Origin: Burkholderia glumae LMG 2196 = ATCC 33617
Lineage (GTDB): Bacteria > Pseudomonadota > Gammaproteobacteria > Burkholderiales > Burkholderiaceae
Length of the DNA: 64,000 bases
Direction of reading: 5' to 3'
Assembly (NCBI RefSeq): GCF_000960995.1
Contig: NZ_CP009435.1
Location: 1,550,001 to 1,614,000, forward strand
Below, piece by piece: positions 32,845 to 41,525 of this stretch. Under the pieces are notes generated by a model. The model ran no database searches and was not told where the DNA came from. It saw nothing but the letters and a program-made list of their open reading frames with translations. Position 1 is the stretch's first letter; each line of letters begins with the position of its first letter. The position numbers and the translations under genes were made by a program.

Positions 32845-33702
32845 TCAGTGGCGCATGCCGAGTGTATCGCGCAGCGCGCGGCGCAGGGTGAACAGCGCCG
32901 GATGGAGTCCGGCGTCGTAGAACCGCAGATCGGCGATGCCGCGCGCGGCGAGCCGTTGCTCGATATCGTGCGCGAACAGCGCGCCCGCATCGAGCGTGTC
33001 GCTCGCCACCGCCATCAGCCATTCGCCGCCGTAGAGCGGCACCGGCGCGGCGAGCGGCGCGACCACGGCGAACGAGGCGCGCAGTTCGGCGACGAGCCCG
33101 GCGATGCGCGGCGCGTGGAAGGCCGGCGCGCCCAGATGCATCGAGAGCGCCGCGCAGGGCGTGAGGCGCCGCTTGAGCCGGGCGAGGAACGCGCGCGTGT
33201 AGAGGCCGGCGGCCGGCGAATCGGGCGGCGTGAGGTCGAACACGACCAGATCGAAGCGCAGCGGCGTGTGGTCGACGTAATCCGCCGCGTCGCCGATCAC
33301 GAGCTCGACACGCGGATCATCGAAGGCGCCGCGATGCACGGCCTCGAGGTGGCGCCGCGCCATCTCGACCACCGCGGCATCGAGTTCGGCGATCACGATG
33401 CGTTCGATCGACGGATGCTTCAGCAGCTGGCGCGCGGCGCCGCCGTCGCCGCCGCCTAGCACCAGCGCGCGGCGCGGCCGCGGATGCGCGAGCGCAGCCG
33501 GATGCGTCATGCACTCGTGGTAGACGGCCTCGTCGCCGACCGAGGTCATCGGCCGGCCGTCGAGCGTAAACAGGCGGCCGAGCAGCGGCGTGTCCCAGAC
33601 CTCGATGCGCTGGTAAGGCGAGGCGAACGCGGCGAGGCGGCTGGCGTTCGGAAAGCCGTAGATCGCGTCGGGGCAGGGCTGGAAGCAGAGCGTGGTGTTC
33701 AC
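32845..33702 (-). CDS. Spermidine-synthase-like aminopropyltransferase
   Basis: The 285-residue protein has the spermidine/spermine synthase fold. The SAM-like binding motif ALVLGGGDGGAARQLLKH is a near-perfect signature, followed by IAELDAAVVEMARRHL and VIGDAADYV. The active-site stretch reads FDLTPPDSPAAGLYTRAFL, in place of the usual D-x-x-D-P, so the substrate may differ from putrescine. I start at GTG 33702 because a minus-strand TATAAT box lies at 33755-33760, ruling out the earlier ATG (33819). It is divergent from tkt. Confidence 0.82.
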   Translation of the reverse strand: MNTTLCFQPCPDAIYGFPNASRLAAFASPYQRIEVWDTPLLGRLFTLDGRPMTSVGDEAVYHECMTHPAALAHPRPRRALVLGGGDGGAARQLLKHPSIERIVIAELDAAVVEMARRHLEAVHRGAFDDPRVELVIGDAADYVDHTPLRFDLVVFDLTPPDSPAAGLYTRAFLARLKRRLTPCAALSMHLGAPAFHAPRIAGLVAELRASFAVVAPLAAPVPLYGGEWLMAVASDTLDAGALFAHDIEQRLAARGIADLRFYDAGLHPALFTLRRALRDTLGMRH

Positions 33703-34117
33703 GGCGGCGGGCAGGCGGGCGGCGGGTTGGCGGGCGAGGGCGGGGCTGCCCCGAATTATAGAAGGCGCTGGGCGATGCCGGCGGCCGGGCCCGGCCGATG
33801 CGGCGGGCGCAGGCGGCATGGCGCTTCATAACGTTTGCGCCGCGACGCGGCGCAGCATGAGAAGATGCGGCGGCGCGGCATCGATGCGCGACGCACCGCC
33901 GGCCGGTGCGCGCGGGCTGCCGCGAGCCGCTTCCCAAGCCTTTTTCGCCGGGGCGCTAGCCGGGGCATCTGTTAAAATGTCCGGCTTTGCTGCCTGCCGT
34001 CTGATTGCTCGTCCGCTTCGCGTCCCCATGGCGCCGCATCGCGCGCCGGGAGCGGTCGGCCCGCGAGCTTCCGGACCAGCCGTGCCCCGTTTTCTCGACT
34101 CGTTCTCCGGACTCGAC
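33703..34117. other. 415-bp divergent region between the speE-like gene and tkt
   Basis: A minus-strand TATAAT (33755-33760) serves the speE-like gene. A plus-strand TAAAAT (33973-33978) is a likely -10 for tkt, about 140 bases before its ATG. A perfect 19-base palindrome, TGCGCCGCG-A-CGCGGCGCA (33836-33854), lies between them and may be an operator or hairpin. No gene is seen. Confidence 0.5.
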
Positions 34118-36139
34118 ATGACGACCTCGTCTACCGCCAGCACCTCCCTGATGGCCAATGCGATTCGCGCCCTCGCGATGGATGCCGTCCAGCAAGCCAA
34201 CTCCGGCCACCCTGGCATGCCGATGGGCATGGCCGAGATCGGCGTGGCCCTGTGGTCGCGCCATCTGAAGCACAACCCGGCGAACCCGCACTGGGCCGAT
34301 CGCGACCGCTTCGTGCTGTCGAACGGCCATGGCTCGATGCTGCTGTACTCGCTGCTGCACCTGACCGGCTATGACCTGCCGATCGAGGAGCTGAAGAACT
34401 TCCGCCAGTTGCACTCGAAGACGCCGGGCCACCCGGAATACGGCATCACGGCCGGCGTCGAGACCACCACCGGCCCGCTCGGCCAGGGTCTCGCGAATGC
34501 GGTCGGCATGGCGCTCGCCGAGGCGCTGCTCGCCGCCGAGTTCAACAAGGACGGCGCGACGATCGTCGATCACCACACCTACGTGTTCCTCGGCGACGGC
34601 TGCCTGATGGAAGGCATCTCGCACGAGGCGTGCTCGTTCGCCGGCACGCTGAAGCTGAACAAGCTGATCGCGCTCTACGACGACAACGGCATCTCGATCG
34701 ACGGCGACGTGGTCAACTGGTTCCACGACGACACCCCGAAGCGTTTCGAAGCCTACGGCTGGAACGTGATTCCGGGCGTGGACGGCCATGACGTCGACGC
34801 CGTCGACGCGGCGATCGCGAAGGCGAAGCTGTCGGACAAGCCGACGCTGATCTGCTGCAAGACCGTGATCGGCAAGGGCGCGGCGACCAAGGCCGGCGGC
34901 CACGACGTGCACGGCGCGGCGCTCGGCGCCGAGGAGATCGCCAAGACGCGCGCGGCGCTCGGCTGGAACTGGGAGCCGTTCGTGATCCCGCAGGAAGTCT
35001 ATGCGGCGTGGGACGGCAAGGCGGCCGGCGCGAAGCGCGAAAGCGACTGGAACGCCGTGTTCGAGGCCTACCGCGCGAAGTTCCCGGCCGAGGCCGACGA
35101 GTTCGTGCGCCGCATGGCGGGCAAGCTGCCGGCCGACTGGGCGCAGAAGGCCGCCGCGATCGTGGCCGGCGCGAACGAGCGCGGCGAGACGGTGGCCACG
35201 CGCAAGGCTTCGCAGCAGACCATCGAGGGCCTCGCCGCCGCGCTGCCCGAGCTGATCGGCGGCTCGGCCGACCTGACCGGCTCGAACCTGACGAACTGGA
35301 AGGCGTCGAAGCCGGTTCGCGCGGGCGAGAAAGGCATTCAGTGGGGAAACCATATCAATTACGGCGTGCGCGAATTCGGCATGAGCGCCGCGATCAACGG
35401 TATCGTGCTTCATGGCGGCTACAAGCCTTTCGGCGGCACCTTCCTGACGTTCTCGGACTACAGCCGCAACGCGTTGCGCGTGGCCGCGCTGATGAAGGCG
35501 CCCTCGCTGTTCGTGTTTACGCACGACTCGATCGGCCTCGGCGAGGACGGTCCGACGCACCAGTCCATCGAGCACGTTTCGAGCCTGCGGCTGATTCCGC
35601 ACCTCGATGTCTGGCGCCCGGCCGACACGGTCGAGACGGCCGTGGCCTGGACCGAGGCCGTTGCCGCGCAACGTCCGTCGTGCCTGATCTTCAGCCGCCA
35701 GAACCTGGCGTTCAACGCGCGCAGCGACGCGCAGCTGGCGAACGTCGCCAAGGGCGGCTACGTGCTGCGCGACTGGGACGAGGAAGTCGTCGCCCGCAAG
35801 ATCATCCTGATCGCGACGGGCTCCGAGGTCGAGCTGGCGATGAAGGCCGTCGAGCCGCTCGCGCAGCAGGGCATCGCCGCGCGCGTCGTGTCGATGCCGG
35901 CCACCACCGTGTTCGATCGTCAGGACGCCGAGTACCGTGAGCGCGTGCTGCCGGCCGGCGTGCGCCGCGTCGCCATCGAGGCGGGCGTGACCGACTTCTG
36001 GCGCAAGTACGTCGGCCTCGAGGGCGGCGTGATCGGGATCGATTCGTTCGGCGAATCGGCTCCGGCCGGCGTACTCTTCAAGTATTTCGGCTTCACCATC
36101 GAGAACGTGGTCGAGACGGCGAAGCGCGTGCTCGCCTGA
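34118..36139 (+). CDS. tkt: Transketolase
   Basis: The 673-residue thiamine-diphosphate enzyme moves two-carbon units between sugar phosphates in the pentose phosphate pathway. SGHPGMPMGMAEI, the ThDP-Mg motif GDGCLMEGISHEA through ALYDDNGISIDG, and the C-terminal GLGEDGPTHQSIEH are all intact. The start at MTTSST follows the conserved length; the earlier frame is spurious. The spacer to gap holds GC-rich inverted sequence and a run of eight T (36205-36212) that may give partial termination before gap. Confidence 0.96.
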   Translation: MTTSSTASTSLMANAIRALAMDAVQQANSGHPGMPMGMAEIGVALWSRHLKHNPANPHWADRDRFVLSNGHGSMLLYSLLHLTGYDLPIEELKNFRQLHSKTPGHPEYGITAGVETTTGPLGQGLANAVGMALAEALLAAEFNKDGATIVDHHTYVFLGDGCLMEGISHEACSFAGTLKLNKLIALYDDNGISIDGDVVNWFHDDTPKRFEAYGWNVIPGVDGHDVDAVDAAIAKAKLSDKPTLICCKTVIGKGAATKAGGHDVHGAALGAEEIAKTRAALGWNWEPFVIPQEVYAAWDGKAAGAKRESDWNAVFEAYRAKFPAEADEFVRRMAGKLPADWAQKAAAIVAGANERGETVATRKASQQTIEGLAAALPELIGGSADLTGSNLTNWKASKPVRAGEKGIQWGNHINYGVREFGMSAAINGIVLHGGYKPFGGTFLTFSDYSRNALRVAALMKAPSLFVFTHDSIGLGEDGPTHQSIEHVSSLRLIPHLDVWRPADTVETAVAWTEAVAAQRPSCLIFSRQNLAFNARSDAQLANVAKGGYVLRDWDEEVVARKIILIATGSEVELAMKAVEPLAQQGIAARVVSMPATTVFDRQDAEYRERVLPAGVRRVAIEAGVTDFWRKYVGLEGGVIGIDSFGESAPAGVLFKYFGFTIENVVETAKRVLA

Positions 36140-36232
36140 GCGTGAGCCAGCGCGCCGGCTGCGCCTCGCCGGCGGGCCGGCGCCGTCGTGAAGCCGGCGA
36201 TCCGTTTTTTTTCAGCCATCAGGAGATTAATC

Positions 36233-37243
36233 ATGACGATTCGCGTTGCAATCAACGGTTACGGCCGCATTGGCCGCAATACGCTGCGCGCTTTCTATGA
36301 AAACGGCAAGAAGCACGATATCGAGATCGTCGCGATCAACGACCTCGGCGATGCGAAGACCAACGCGCACCTGACGCAGTACGACACCGCGCACGGCAAG
36401 TTCCCGGGCGAAGTGTCGGTGGACGGCGACTACCTGATCGTCAACGGCGACCGCATCCGCGTGCTGGCCAACCGCAACCCGGCCGAACTGCCGTGGGGCG
36501 AGCTCGGCGTCGACGTGGTGTTCGAGTGCACGGGCTTCTTCACCACCAAGGAAAAGGCCAGCGCGCACCTGAAGGGCGGCGCGAAGAAGGTGATCATCTC
36601 GGCCCCGGGCGGCAAGGACGTCGACGCGACGATCGTCTACGGCGTCAACCACCAGGTGCTGAAGGCCGAGCACACCGTGATCTCGAACGCCTCGTGCACG
36701 ACCAACTGCCTCGCGCCGCTCGTCAAGCCGCTGCACGACAAGATCGGCCTCGAGACCGGCCTGATGACGACGGTCCACGCCTACACGAACGACCAGGTGC
36801 TGACCGACGTCTATCACGAGGACCTGCGCCGCGCGCGCTCGGCCACGCACAGCCAGATTCCGACCAAGACGGGCGCGGCGGCGGCCGTCGGCCTGGTGCT
36901 GCCGGAACTGAACGGCAAGCTCGACGGCTATGCGATCCGCGTGCCCACCATCAACGTGTCGATCGTCGACCTGTCGTTCATCGCCAAGCGCGACACGACG
37001 GTCGAGGAAGTCAACGCGATCATGAAGGAAGCGTCGGAAGGCTCGCTGAAGGGCATCCTCGCCTATAACGACCAGCCGCTCGTGTCGATCGACTTCAACC
37101 ACAATCCGGCCTCGTCGTCGTTCGATTCGACGCTGACGAAGGTGTCGGGCCGTCTCGTCAAGGTGTCGAGCTGGTACGACAACGAATGGGGCTTCTCGAA
37201 CCGCATGCTCGACACGGCAGTCGCGTTCGCGAACGCGAAGTAA
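36233..37243 (+). CDS. gap: Glyceraldehyde-3-phosphate dehydrogenase
   Basis: The 336-residue NAD-dependent glycolytic enzyme has the N-terminal dinucleotide fold VAINGYGRIGRN. The catalytic Cys is in ISNASCTTNCLAP, and SWYDNEWGFSNRM lies near the end. An AGGAG ribosome-binding site 6 bases upstream fixes the ATG at 36233. It follows tkt by 93 bases and is closed by an intrinsic terminator. Confidence 0.97.
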   Translation: MTIRVAINGYGRIGRNTLRAFYENGKKHDIEIVAINDLGDAKTNAHLTQYDTAHGKFPGEVSVDGDYLIVNGDRIRVLANRNPAELPWGELGVDVVFECTGFFTTKEKASAHLKGGAKKVIISAPGGKDVDATIVYGVNHQVLKAEHTVISNASCTTNCLAPLVKPLHDKIGLETGLMTTVHAYTNDQVLTDVYHEDLRRARSATHSQIPTKTGAAAAVGLVLPELNGKLDGYAIRVPTINVSIVDLSFIAKRDTTVEEVNAIMKEASEGSLKGILAYNDQPLVSIDFNHNPASSSFDSTLTKVSGRLVKVSSWYDNEWGFSNRMLDTAVAFANAK

Positions 37244-37295
37244 CACGCGCCGCGGGCGGTGCCGGCAGTTCCGGCACCGGCTTGCCGGCGAACTC

Positions 37296-37341
37296 ACGGC
37301 CCGGCGTCGCGCCTCGTGCGCGGCGCCGGGCCGTGTCTTTT
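37296..37341 (+). terminator. Intrinsic terminator of gap
   Basis: ACGGCCCGGCG (37296-37306) pairs with CGCCGGGCCGT (37324-37334), a perfect 11-bp stem with a 17-base loop, followed by GTCTTTT. It lies before the convergent regulator gene. Confidence 0.75.
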
Positions 37342-37420
37342 CGGGGCCGGGCATGGCGGAGCCGCAAGCAAGCGGACCGAGGCGCCCTGGCGGTGGATGC
37401 TGCCGGCGGCCGTGCCAGGC

Positions 37421-38113
37421 TCAACCGGGCGGCGTCGGGAAGAACACGCCGGCGCGCTGGGCCGCGCCCCGGATATGCGTCTCGATCGCGCGGCCCGCGG
37501 CAGCCGGGTCGCGTGCGATCAGCGCGTCGAGAATCACGCGGTGCTCGTGGAACGTCGAGAGCATCAGCTCGCGCCGGTAGAACGGCATGCGCTGGCTTTC
37601 CTTCATGATGTCCGCGCTGTTGCGCAGGATCGACTCGATCGCCGCATTGCCGGCCAGCCCGACGATACGCATGTGGAACTCGAAATCGAGCTGCGACGCG
37701 TCGTCCAGCGCGTTGTCGACGAGCGCCACGTGCAGCGCGGCCAGATTCTCCTCGAACCAGGCCAGATCGACGTCGCTGACGGCGAGCGCGGCCATGCGCG
37801 CGGTGAAGCCTTCCAGTGCGTAGCGCATCTGGTAGGTGTCGGGCGGTGACGAGCGTTCGGCGAAGCGCCACGGATGATCGGCGCCCGCCTGCGCGCGCTC
37901 GACGTAGACGCCCTTGCCGGGCCGGATCGTCAGCATGCCGAGCGCCTCGAGCGTCGAGAGCGCCTCGCGCAGCGAGGCGCGGCTGATATCGAGTTCTTCC
38001 GACAACTGGCGTTGGGCGGGCAACAGGCTGCCGACGGGGTAGACGCCGGTTTCGATCCGAGCCTGGATCGTGGCGATGGCCGCGTCGGTGACGGTGTGGG
38101 GAAGGTTCTTCAT
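37421..38113 (-). CDS. FCD/GntR-family (FadR-subfamily) regulator
   Basis: The 230-residue regulator has an N-terminal GntR winged helix (about 8-75, LSEELDISRASLREALSTLEALGMLTIRPGKGVYV). It is followed by an all-helical FCD effector domain with metal-binding His residues (DFEFHMRIVGLAGN, EHRVILDALIARD). It is divergent from the dctA-like/allantoicase genes, and a perfect FadR-type operator lies in front of those genes, so it most likely controls them. The effector could be a dicarboxylate or an allantoin breakdown product such as ureidoglycolate or glyoxylate; that is inference. A minus-strand TACAAT (38139-38144) is its likely -10. Confidence 0.9.
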   Translation of the reverse strand: MKNLPHTVTDAAIATIQARIETGVYPVGSLLPAQRQLSEELDISRASLREALSTLEALGMLTIRPGKGVYVERAQAGADHPWRFAERSSPPDTYQMRYALEGFTARMAALAVSDVDLAWFEENLAALHVALVDNALDDASQLDFEFHMRIVGLAGNAAIESILRNSADIMKESQRMPFYRRELMLSTFHEHRVILDALIARDPAAAGRAIETHIRGAAQRAGVFFPTPPG

Positions 38114-38217
38114 GGCGGCAAGGGGCGGTCAGACCGGCATTGTAATCCGGCGGCCTGCCCCGCAGCGGCAGTGCCCGGCCCGCTGTGGCAATCGGGTAAT
38201 CCCTGTTTTTGATACGA

Positions 38218-38246
38218 TTGACGCGACTATATCGGCCTCCTACACT
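38218..38246 (+). promoter_or_regulatory. Promoter of the dctA-like/allantoin genes
   Basis: TTGACG (38218-38223) and TACACT (38241-38246) are separated by 17 bases, a strong sigma-70 match. The predicted start near 38253 is just before the operator at 38260. Confidence 0.75.
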
Positions 38247-38259
38247 CCGGCATCCGCTT

Positions 38260-38274
38260 ACTGGTATGACCAGT
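38260..38274. promoter_or_regulatory. FadR-type operator
   Basis: ACTGGTATGACCAGT is a perfect palindrome (6-bp arms, 3-base centre). It fits the FadR-subfamily consensus tNGTNNNACNa exactly. It lies at about +8 to +22 of the dctA-like promoter and 55 bases upstream of the ATG, where a bound repressor would block transcription. The divergent FCD regulator is the obvious ligand. Confidence 0.8.
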
Positions 38275-38328
38275 CGGAACAGTGAGCATCTCTCGGCAAA
38301 CCGCGGTACCCGCAGTACGGAGGATCGG

Positions 38329-39651
38329 ATGGCGAAGTTTCTGAACTCGTTGTTCGGGCGCGTGATGATCGCGCTCGTGATCGGGATTGCGCTCGGTGCG
38401 GCGTTTCCGCATGCCGCGCAATCGCTGCGGCCGCTTGGCGACGGCTTCCTGAAGCTGATCAAGATGGTGATCGGGCCGATCGTGTTCTGCGTGGTGGTGA
38501 GCGGCATCGCGAACGCCGGCGATCTGCGCAAGGTCGGGCGCGTCGGCCTGCGGGCGGTGATCTACTTCGAGCTGATGACCACGTTCGCGCTCGCGATCGG
38601 CCTCGTGCTCGCGGAGCTCACGCGCCCCGGCGCCGGCATGAACGTGGATGTGGGCGCGCTCGATCCGGCCTCGCTCGCCGACTACGCGAAGCATGCGCAG
38701 AGCCTGAAGGACACCGCCGGCTATCTGCTGAAGATCATTCCCGACACCGCGTTCGACGCGTTCGCCAAGGGCGACATCCTGCAGATCCTCGTGTTCGCGG
38801 TGCCGTTCGGCGTGGCGCTGTCGATGCTCGGCGAGCGCGCGCGCGCGCTCAGCGGCCTCATCGACGAGTTCGCGCAGGTCTGCTTCCGCGTGATGGGCTT
38901 CATCGTCCGGCTCGCGCCGCTCGGCGTGCTCGGCGCGATCGCGTACACCACCGGCAAGTACGGCGTGGCCTCGCTCGAGCAGATGGGCCTGCTGGTGGCG
39001 GTGTTCTATCTGGCCTGCTTGCTGTTCGTGGTGGTGGTGCTCGGCGCGGTGATGCGGCTCGCCGGCTTCAGCGTGTTCAAGCTGATCCGCTATCTGCGCG
39101 AGGAACTGATGATCGTGCTCGGCACCGCCTCGTCGGACGCCGTGCTGCCGCAGGTGATGCGCAAGCTCGAATGGATGGGCGTCAAGGATTCGACGGTCGG
39201 GCTGGTGATCCCGACCGGCTACTCGTTCAACCTCGACGGCTTCTCGATCTACCTGACGCTCGCCGTGCTGTTCATCGCGCAGGCCACCAACACGCCGCTG
39301 TCGGCGCACGATCTGATCGTGGTGCTGCTGGTCTCGCTGGTCACCTCGAAGGGCGCGCACGGCATTCCCGGCTCGGCGATCGTGATCCTCGCCGCGACGC
39401 TCTCGGCGATCCCGGCGCTGCCGGTGCTCGGCCTCGTGCTGATCCTGCCGGTGGACTGGTTCGTCGGCATCGCGCGCGCCGTGACGAACCTGCTCGGCAA
39501 CTGCGTCGCGACGGTGGTGGTGGCGGTGTGGGAGCACGACATCGACGCGGCCCGCGCGCGCCGCGTGCTGAACCGCGAGCTGCGCTACGTGCCGTCCGGC
39601 GACGCGCCGGCCGGCGAATTGGCCCCGGAAGAGCCGGCCCCGGCGCTCTGA
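38329..39651 (+). CDS. dctA: DctA-type dicarboxylate/proton symporter
   Basis: The 440-residue inner-membrane carrier of the dicarboxylate/amino acid:cation symporter family has SLFGRVMIALVIGIALGAAFP at the start. The re-entrant-loop motifs LGTASSDAVLPQVMRKLE and IPTGYSFNLDGFSIYLTLAVLFIAQ are present, and the LLGNCVATVVVAVWE motif closes the core. Classical substrates are succinate, fumarate and malate. Here the link to allantoicase and ureidoglycolate lyase suggests a role in taking up a purine-breakdown or related C4 compound, which is unproven. Ribosome site: GGAGG 5 bases upstream. Confidence 0.9.
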   Translation: MAKFLNSLFGRVMIALVIGIALGAAFPHAAQSLRPLGDGFLKLIKMVIGPIVFCVVVSGIANAGDLRKVGRVGLRAVIYFELMTTFALAIGLVLAELTRPGAGMNVDVGALDPASLADYAKHAQSLKDTAGYLLKIIPDTAFDAFAKGDILQILVFAVPFGVALSMLGERARALSGLIDEFAQVCFRVMGFIVRLAPLGVLGAIAYTTGKYGVASLEQMGLLVAVFYLACLLFVVVVLGAVMRLAGFSVFKLIRYLREELMIVLGTASSDAVLPQVMRKLEWMGVKDSTVGLVIPTGYSFNLDGFSIYLTLAVLFIAQATNTPLSAHDLIVVLLVSLVTSKGAHGIPGSAIVILAATLSAIPALPVLGLVLILPVDWFVGIARAVTNLLGNCVATVVVAVWEHDIDAARARRVLNRELRYVPSGDAPAGELAPEEPAPAL

Positions 39652-39748
39652 GGCCAGCGCCCGCGACCTGATCCCGGTCCCGCGCGCGGCAGGCCGCGCG
39701 TGCGGATCGGCCGACTTTCGATTACCGCTTAACGGCAGGAGCCCGACC

Positions 39749-40759
39749 ATGGCAGCACCGATCCTCGACCCCGACGCCCCCGCGTTCACGCGGCGCTATC
39801 CGAATCTCGCCGACCCGCGCCTCGGCGCCCGCGCGCTGGCCGCGAGCGACGAATTCTTCGCGCCGAAGGAGCGCATGCTCGACCCGGAACCGGCGGTGTT
39901 CATCCCCGGCAAGTACGACGACCACGGCAAGTGGATGGACGGCTGGGAGACGCGCCGCAAGCGCACGGCGGGGCACGACTGGTGCATCGTCAAGCTGGCG
40001 CGCCCCGCAGTCGTGCATGGCGTCGATCTCGATACCAGCCACTTCACCGGCAATTTCCCGCCTGCCGCGTCGATCGACGCCTGCCGCGCCGAGGGCGAGC
40101 TGCCGCCCGACGACGCCGACTGGCAGCCGCTGGTGGCGGCCGCCACGCTGCAGGGCAACCGCCATCACTACGTCGAGGTGCGCGAGGCGCGCGTCGTCAC
40201 GCACCTGCGCGTGAACCTCTATCCCGACGGCGGGCTCGCGCGGCTGCGCGTGTACGGCCAGCCGCAGCGCGACTGGTCGCGCGTGCCGGCGGGCGAGCTC
40301 GTCGATCTGGCCGCGACCGAGAACGGCGCGTATCTGGTGGCCGCCAACAACGAGCACTTCGGCGCGGCCTCGCGGCTGCTGATGCCGGGCCGCGGCCTGA
40401 ACATGGGCGACGGCTGGGAGACGCGGCGCCGGCGCGAGCCCGGCAACGACTGGGCAATCGTCGCGCTGGCGCGGCCGGGCATCATCCGCCGCATCGAGGT
40501 CGACACGGCGCACTTCAAGGGCAACTACCCGGACCGCTGCTCGCTGCAGGCCGCGCGCGTGACGGGCGGCACCGACGGATCGCTGGTCACGCAGGCGATG
40601 TTCTGGCCGGAACTGCTCGGCGAGCAGGCGCTGTCGATGGACAGCGTGCACGTGTTCGAGCCCGGCGGCGCGGCATCCGGCATCGTCACGCACGTGCGCT
40701 TCAACATCTTTCCGGACGGCGGCGTATCGCGGCTGCGGCTGTGGGGCGAGCCGGCATGA
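39749..40759 (+). CDS. alc: Allantoicase
   Basis: The 336-residue enzyme hydrolyses allantoate to ureidoglycolate and urea. It is built of two related jelly-roll halves, and the repeats are visible: GKWMDGWETRRKR with VHGVDLDTSHFTGNFPP in the first, and NMGDGWETRRRR with IRRIEVDTAHFKGNYPD in the second. Each ends with an RLRV or RLRLWG strand. It follows the dctA-like gene by 97 bases and is followed by ureidoglycolate lyase, its pathway successor. GGAG lies 7 bases before the ATG. Confidence 0.95.
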   Translation: MAAPILDPDAPAFTRRYPNLADPRLGARALAASDEFFAPKERMLDPEPAVFIPGKYDDHGKWMDGWETRRKRTAGHDWCIVKLARPAVVHGVDLDTSHFTGNFPPAASIDACRAEGELPPDDADWQPLVAAATLQGNRHHYVEVREARVVTHLRVNLYPDGGLARLRVYGQPQRDWSRVPAGELVDLAATENGAYLVAANNEHFGAASRLLMPGRGLNMGDGWETRRRREPGNDWAIVALARPGIIRRIEVDTAHFKGNYPDRCSLQAARVTGGTDGSLVTQAMFWPELLGEQALSMDSVHVFEPGGAASGIVTHVRFNIFPDGGVSRLRLWGEPA

Positions 40760-40775
40760 CGGCCGGAGCATGACG

Positions 40776-41309
40776 ATGAACGATTCGCGCTCCGCCGTTC
40801 CGCTGCGGCTCGAACCGCTCACGCGCGCCGCGTTCGCGCCGTTCGGCGACGTGATCGAATTGGCGGGCGCGCGCCATTTCCCGATCAACGGCGGCACCAC
40901 CGAGCGCTTTCACGATCTTGCCACGATCGACGTCGGCACCGCGGGCGGGCGCCCGCTCGTCAGCCTGTTCCGCGGCCAGCCGCGCGACTGGCCGATCGAG
41001 ATCGCGATGATGGAACGCCATCCGCTCGGCAGCCAGGCGTTCGTGCCGCTCGCGACGCAGGGGCGCTACGCGATCGTGGTGGCGCCGGCCGGCGAGTTCG
41101 ACGCGCGGCGGCTGCGCGCGTTTCTGGCCCAGGGCTGGCAGGGCGTCAACTACGCGAAGGGGGTCTGGCACCATCCGCTGCTCGCGCTCGACCGCGTCAG
41201 CGATTTCGTCGTGATCGACCGCGGCGGCAACGGCGAGCCGAATTGCGACGAGATCGCGCTCGACCTGCCGCGTCTGCTGCTGGCCCCGGCCAGCCCCGCC
41301 GCGGCCTGA
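40776..41309 (+). CDS. allA: Ureidoglycolate lyase
   Basis: The 177-residue cupin enzyme splits ureidoglycolate to glyoxylate and urea. Key blocks are LEPLTRAAFAPFGDVIE, FPINGGTTERFHDLA, the cupin IEIAMMERHPLGSQAFVPL and GVNYAKGVWHHPLLAL. I prefer ATG 40776, 8 bases after GGAG, over ATG 40770, which would sit too close to it. With alc it converts allantoate to glyoxylate and two ureas. Upstream steps (uricase, allantoinase) are not in the window. Confidence 0.94.
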   Translation: MNDSRSAVPLRLEPLTRAAFAPFGDVIELAGARHFPINGGTTERFHDLATIDVGTAGGRPLVSLFRGQPRDWPIEIAMMERHPLGSQAFVPLATQGRYAIVVAPAGEFDARRLRAFLAQGWQGVNYAKGVWHHPLLALDRVSDFVVIDRGGNGEPNCDEIALDLPRLLLAPASPAAA

Positions 41310-41451
41310 GCGCGCGGCGGCAATCGTGTGAGGATTGCCCGCTGAAGGCGGGCGCGGCGCGCCGACCCGTCAGGAAAGCGAAAGATCGGCGCGAGCTTCG
41401 CCACGGCGCCTGGCAGCGTGCGATGCCGTGCGATTCGGCGGCGGCGCGCCC

Positions 41452-41497
41452 GAAAACGATTCGGCCCGGCCGGGCTGGCGCCCGCCGGGCCGAATCG
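41452..41497 (-). terminator. Intrinsic terminator of fur
   Basis: A perfect 14-bp stem, CGATTCGGCCCGGC (41457-41470) with GCCGGGCCGAATCG (41484-41497), has a 13-base loop. GAAAA (41452-41456) precedes it on the plus strand, giving TTTTC on the minus strand. It lies 28 bases beyond the fur stop. Confidence 0.82.
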
Positions 41498-41525
41498 CTG
41501 CGCGGCCGTGCCGTGCAGGCAGCCG

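Noticed and set aside
32785..33022. N-terminal extension that would fuse extra residues to RsmE
   Set aside because: The extension is in the frame of rsmE but lies under the VOC and speE-like genes; RsmE homology starts at 32386.
41319..41339. Hairpin GGCAATC/GATTGCC after the allA stop as a terminator
   Set aside because: The stem is 7 bp and no T-run follows it, so I do not call it a terminator for the plus strand.
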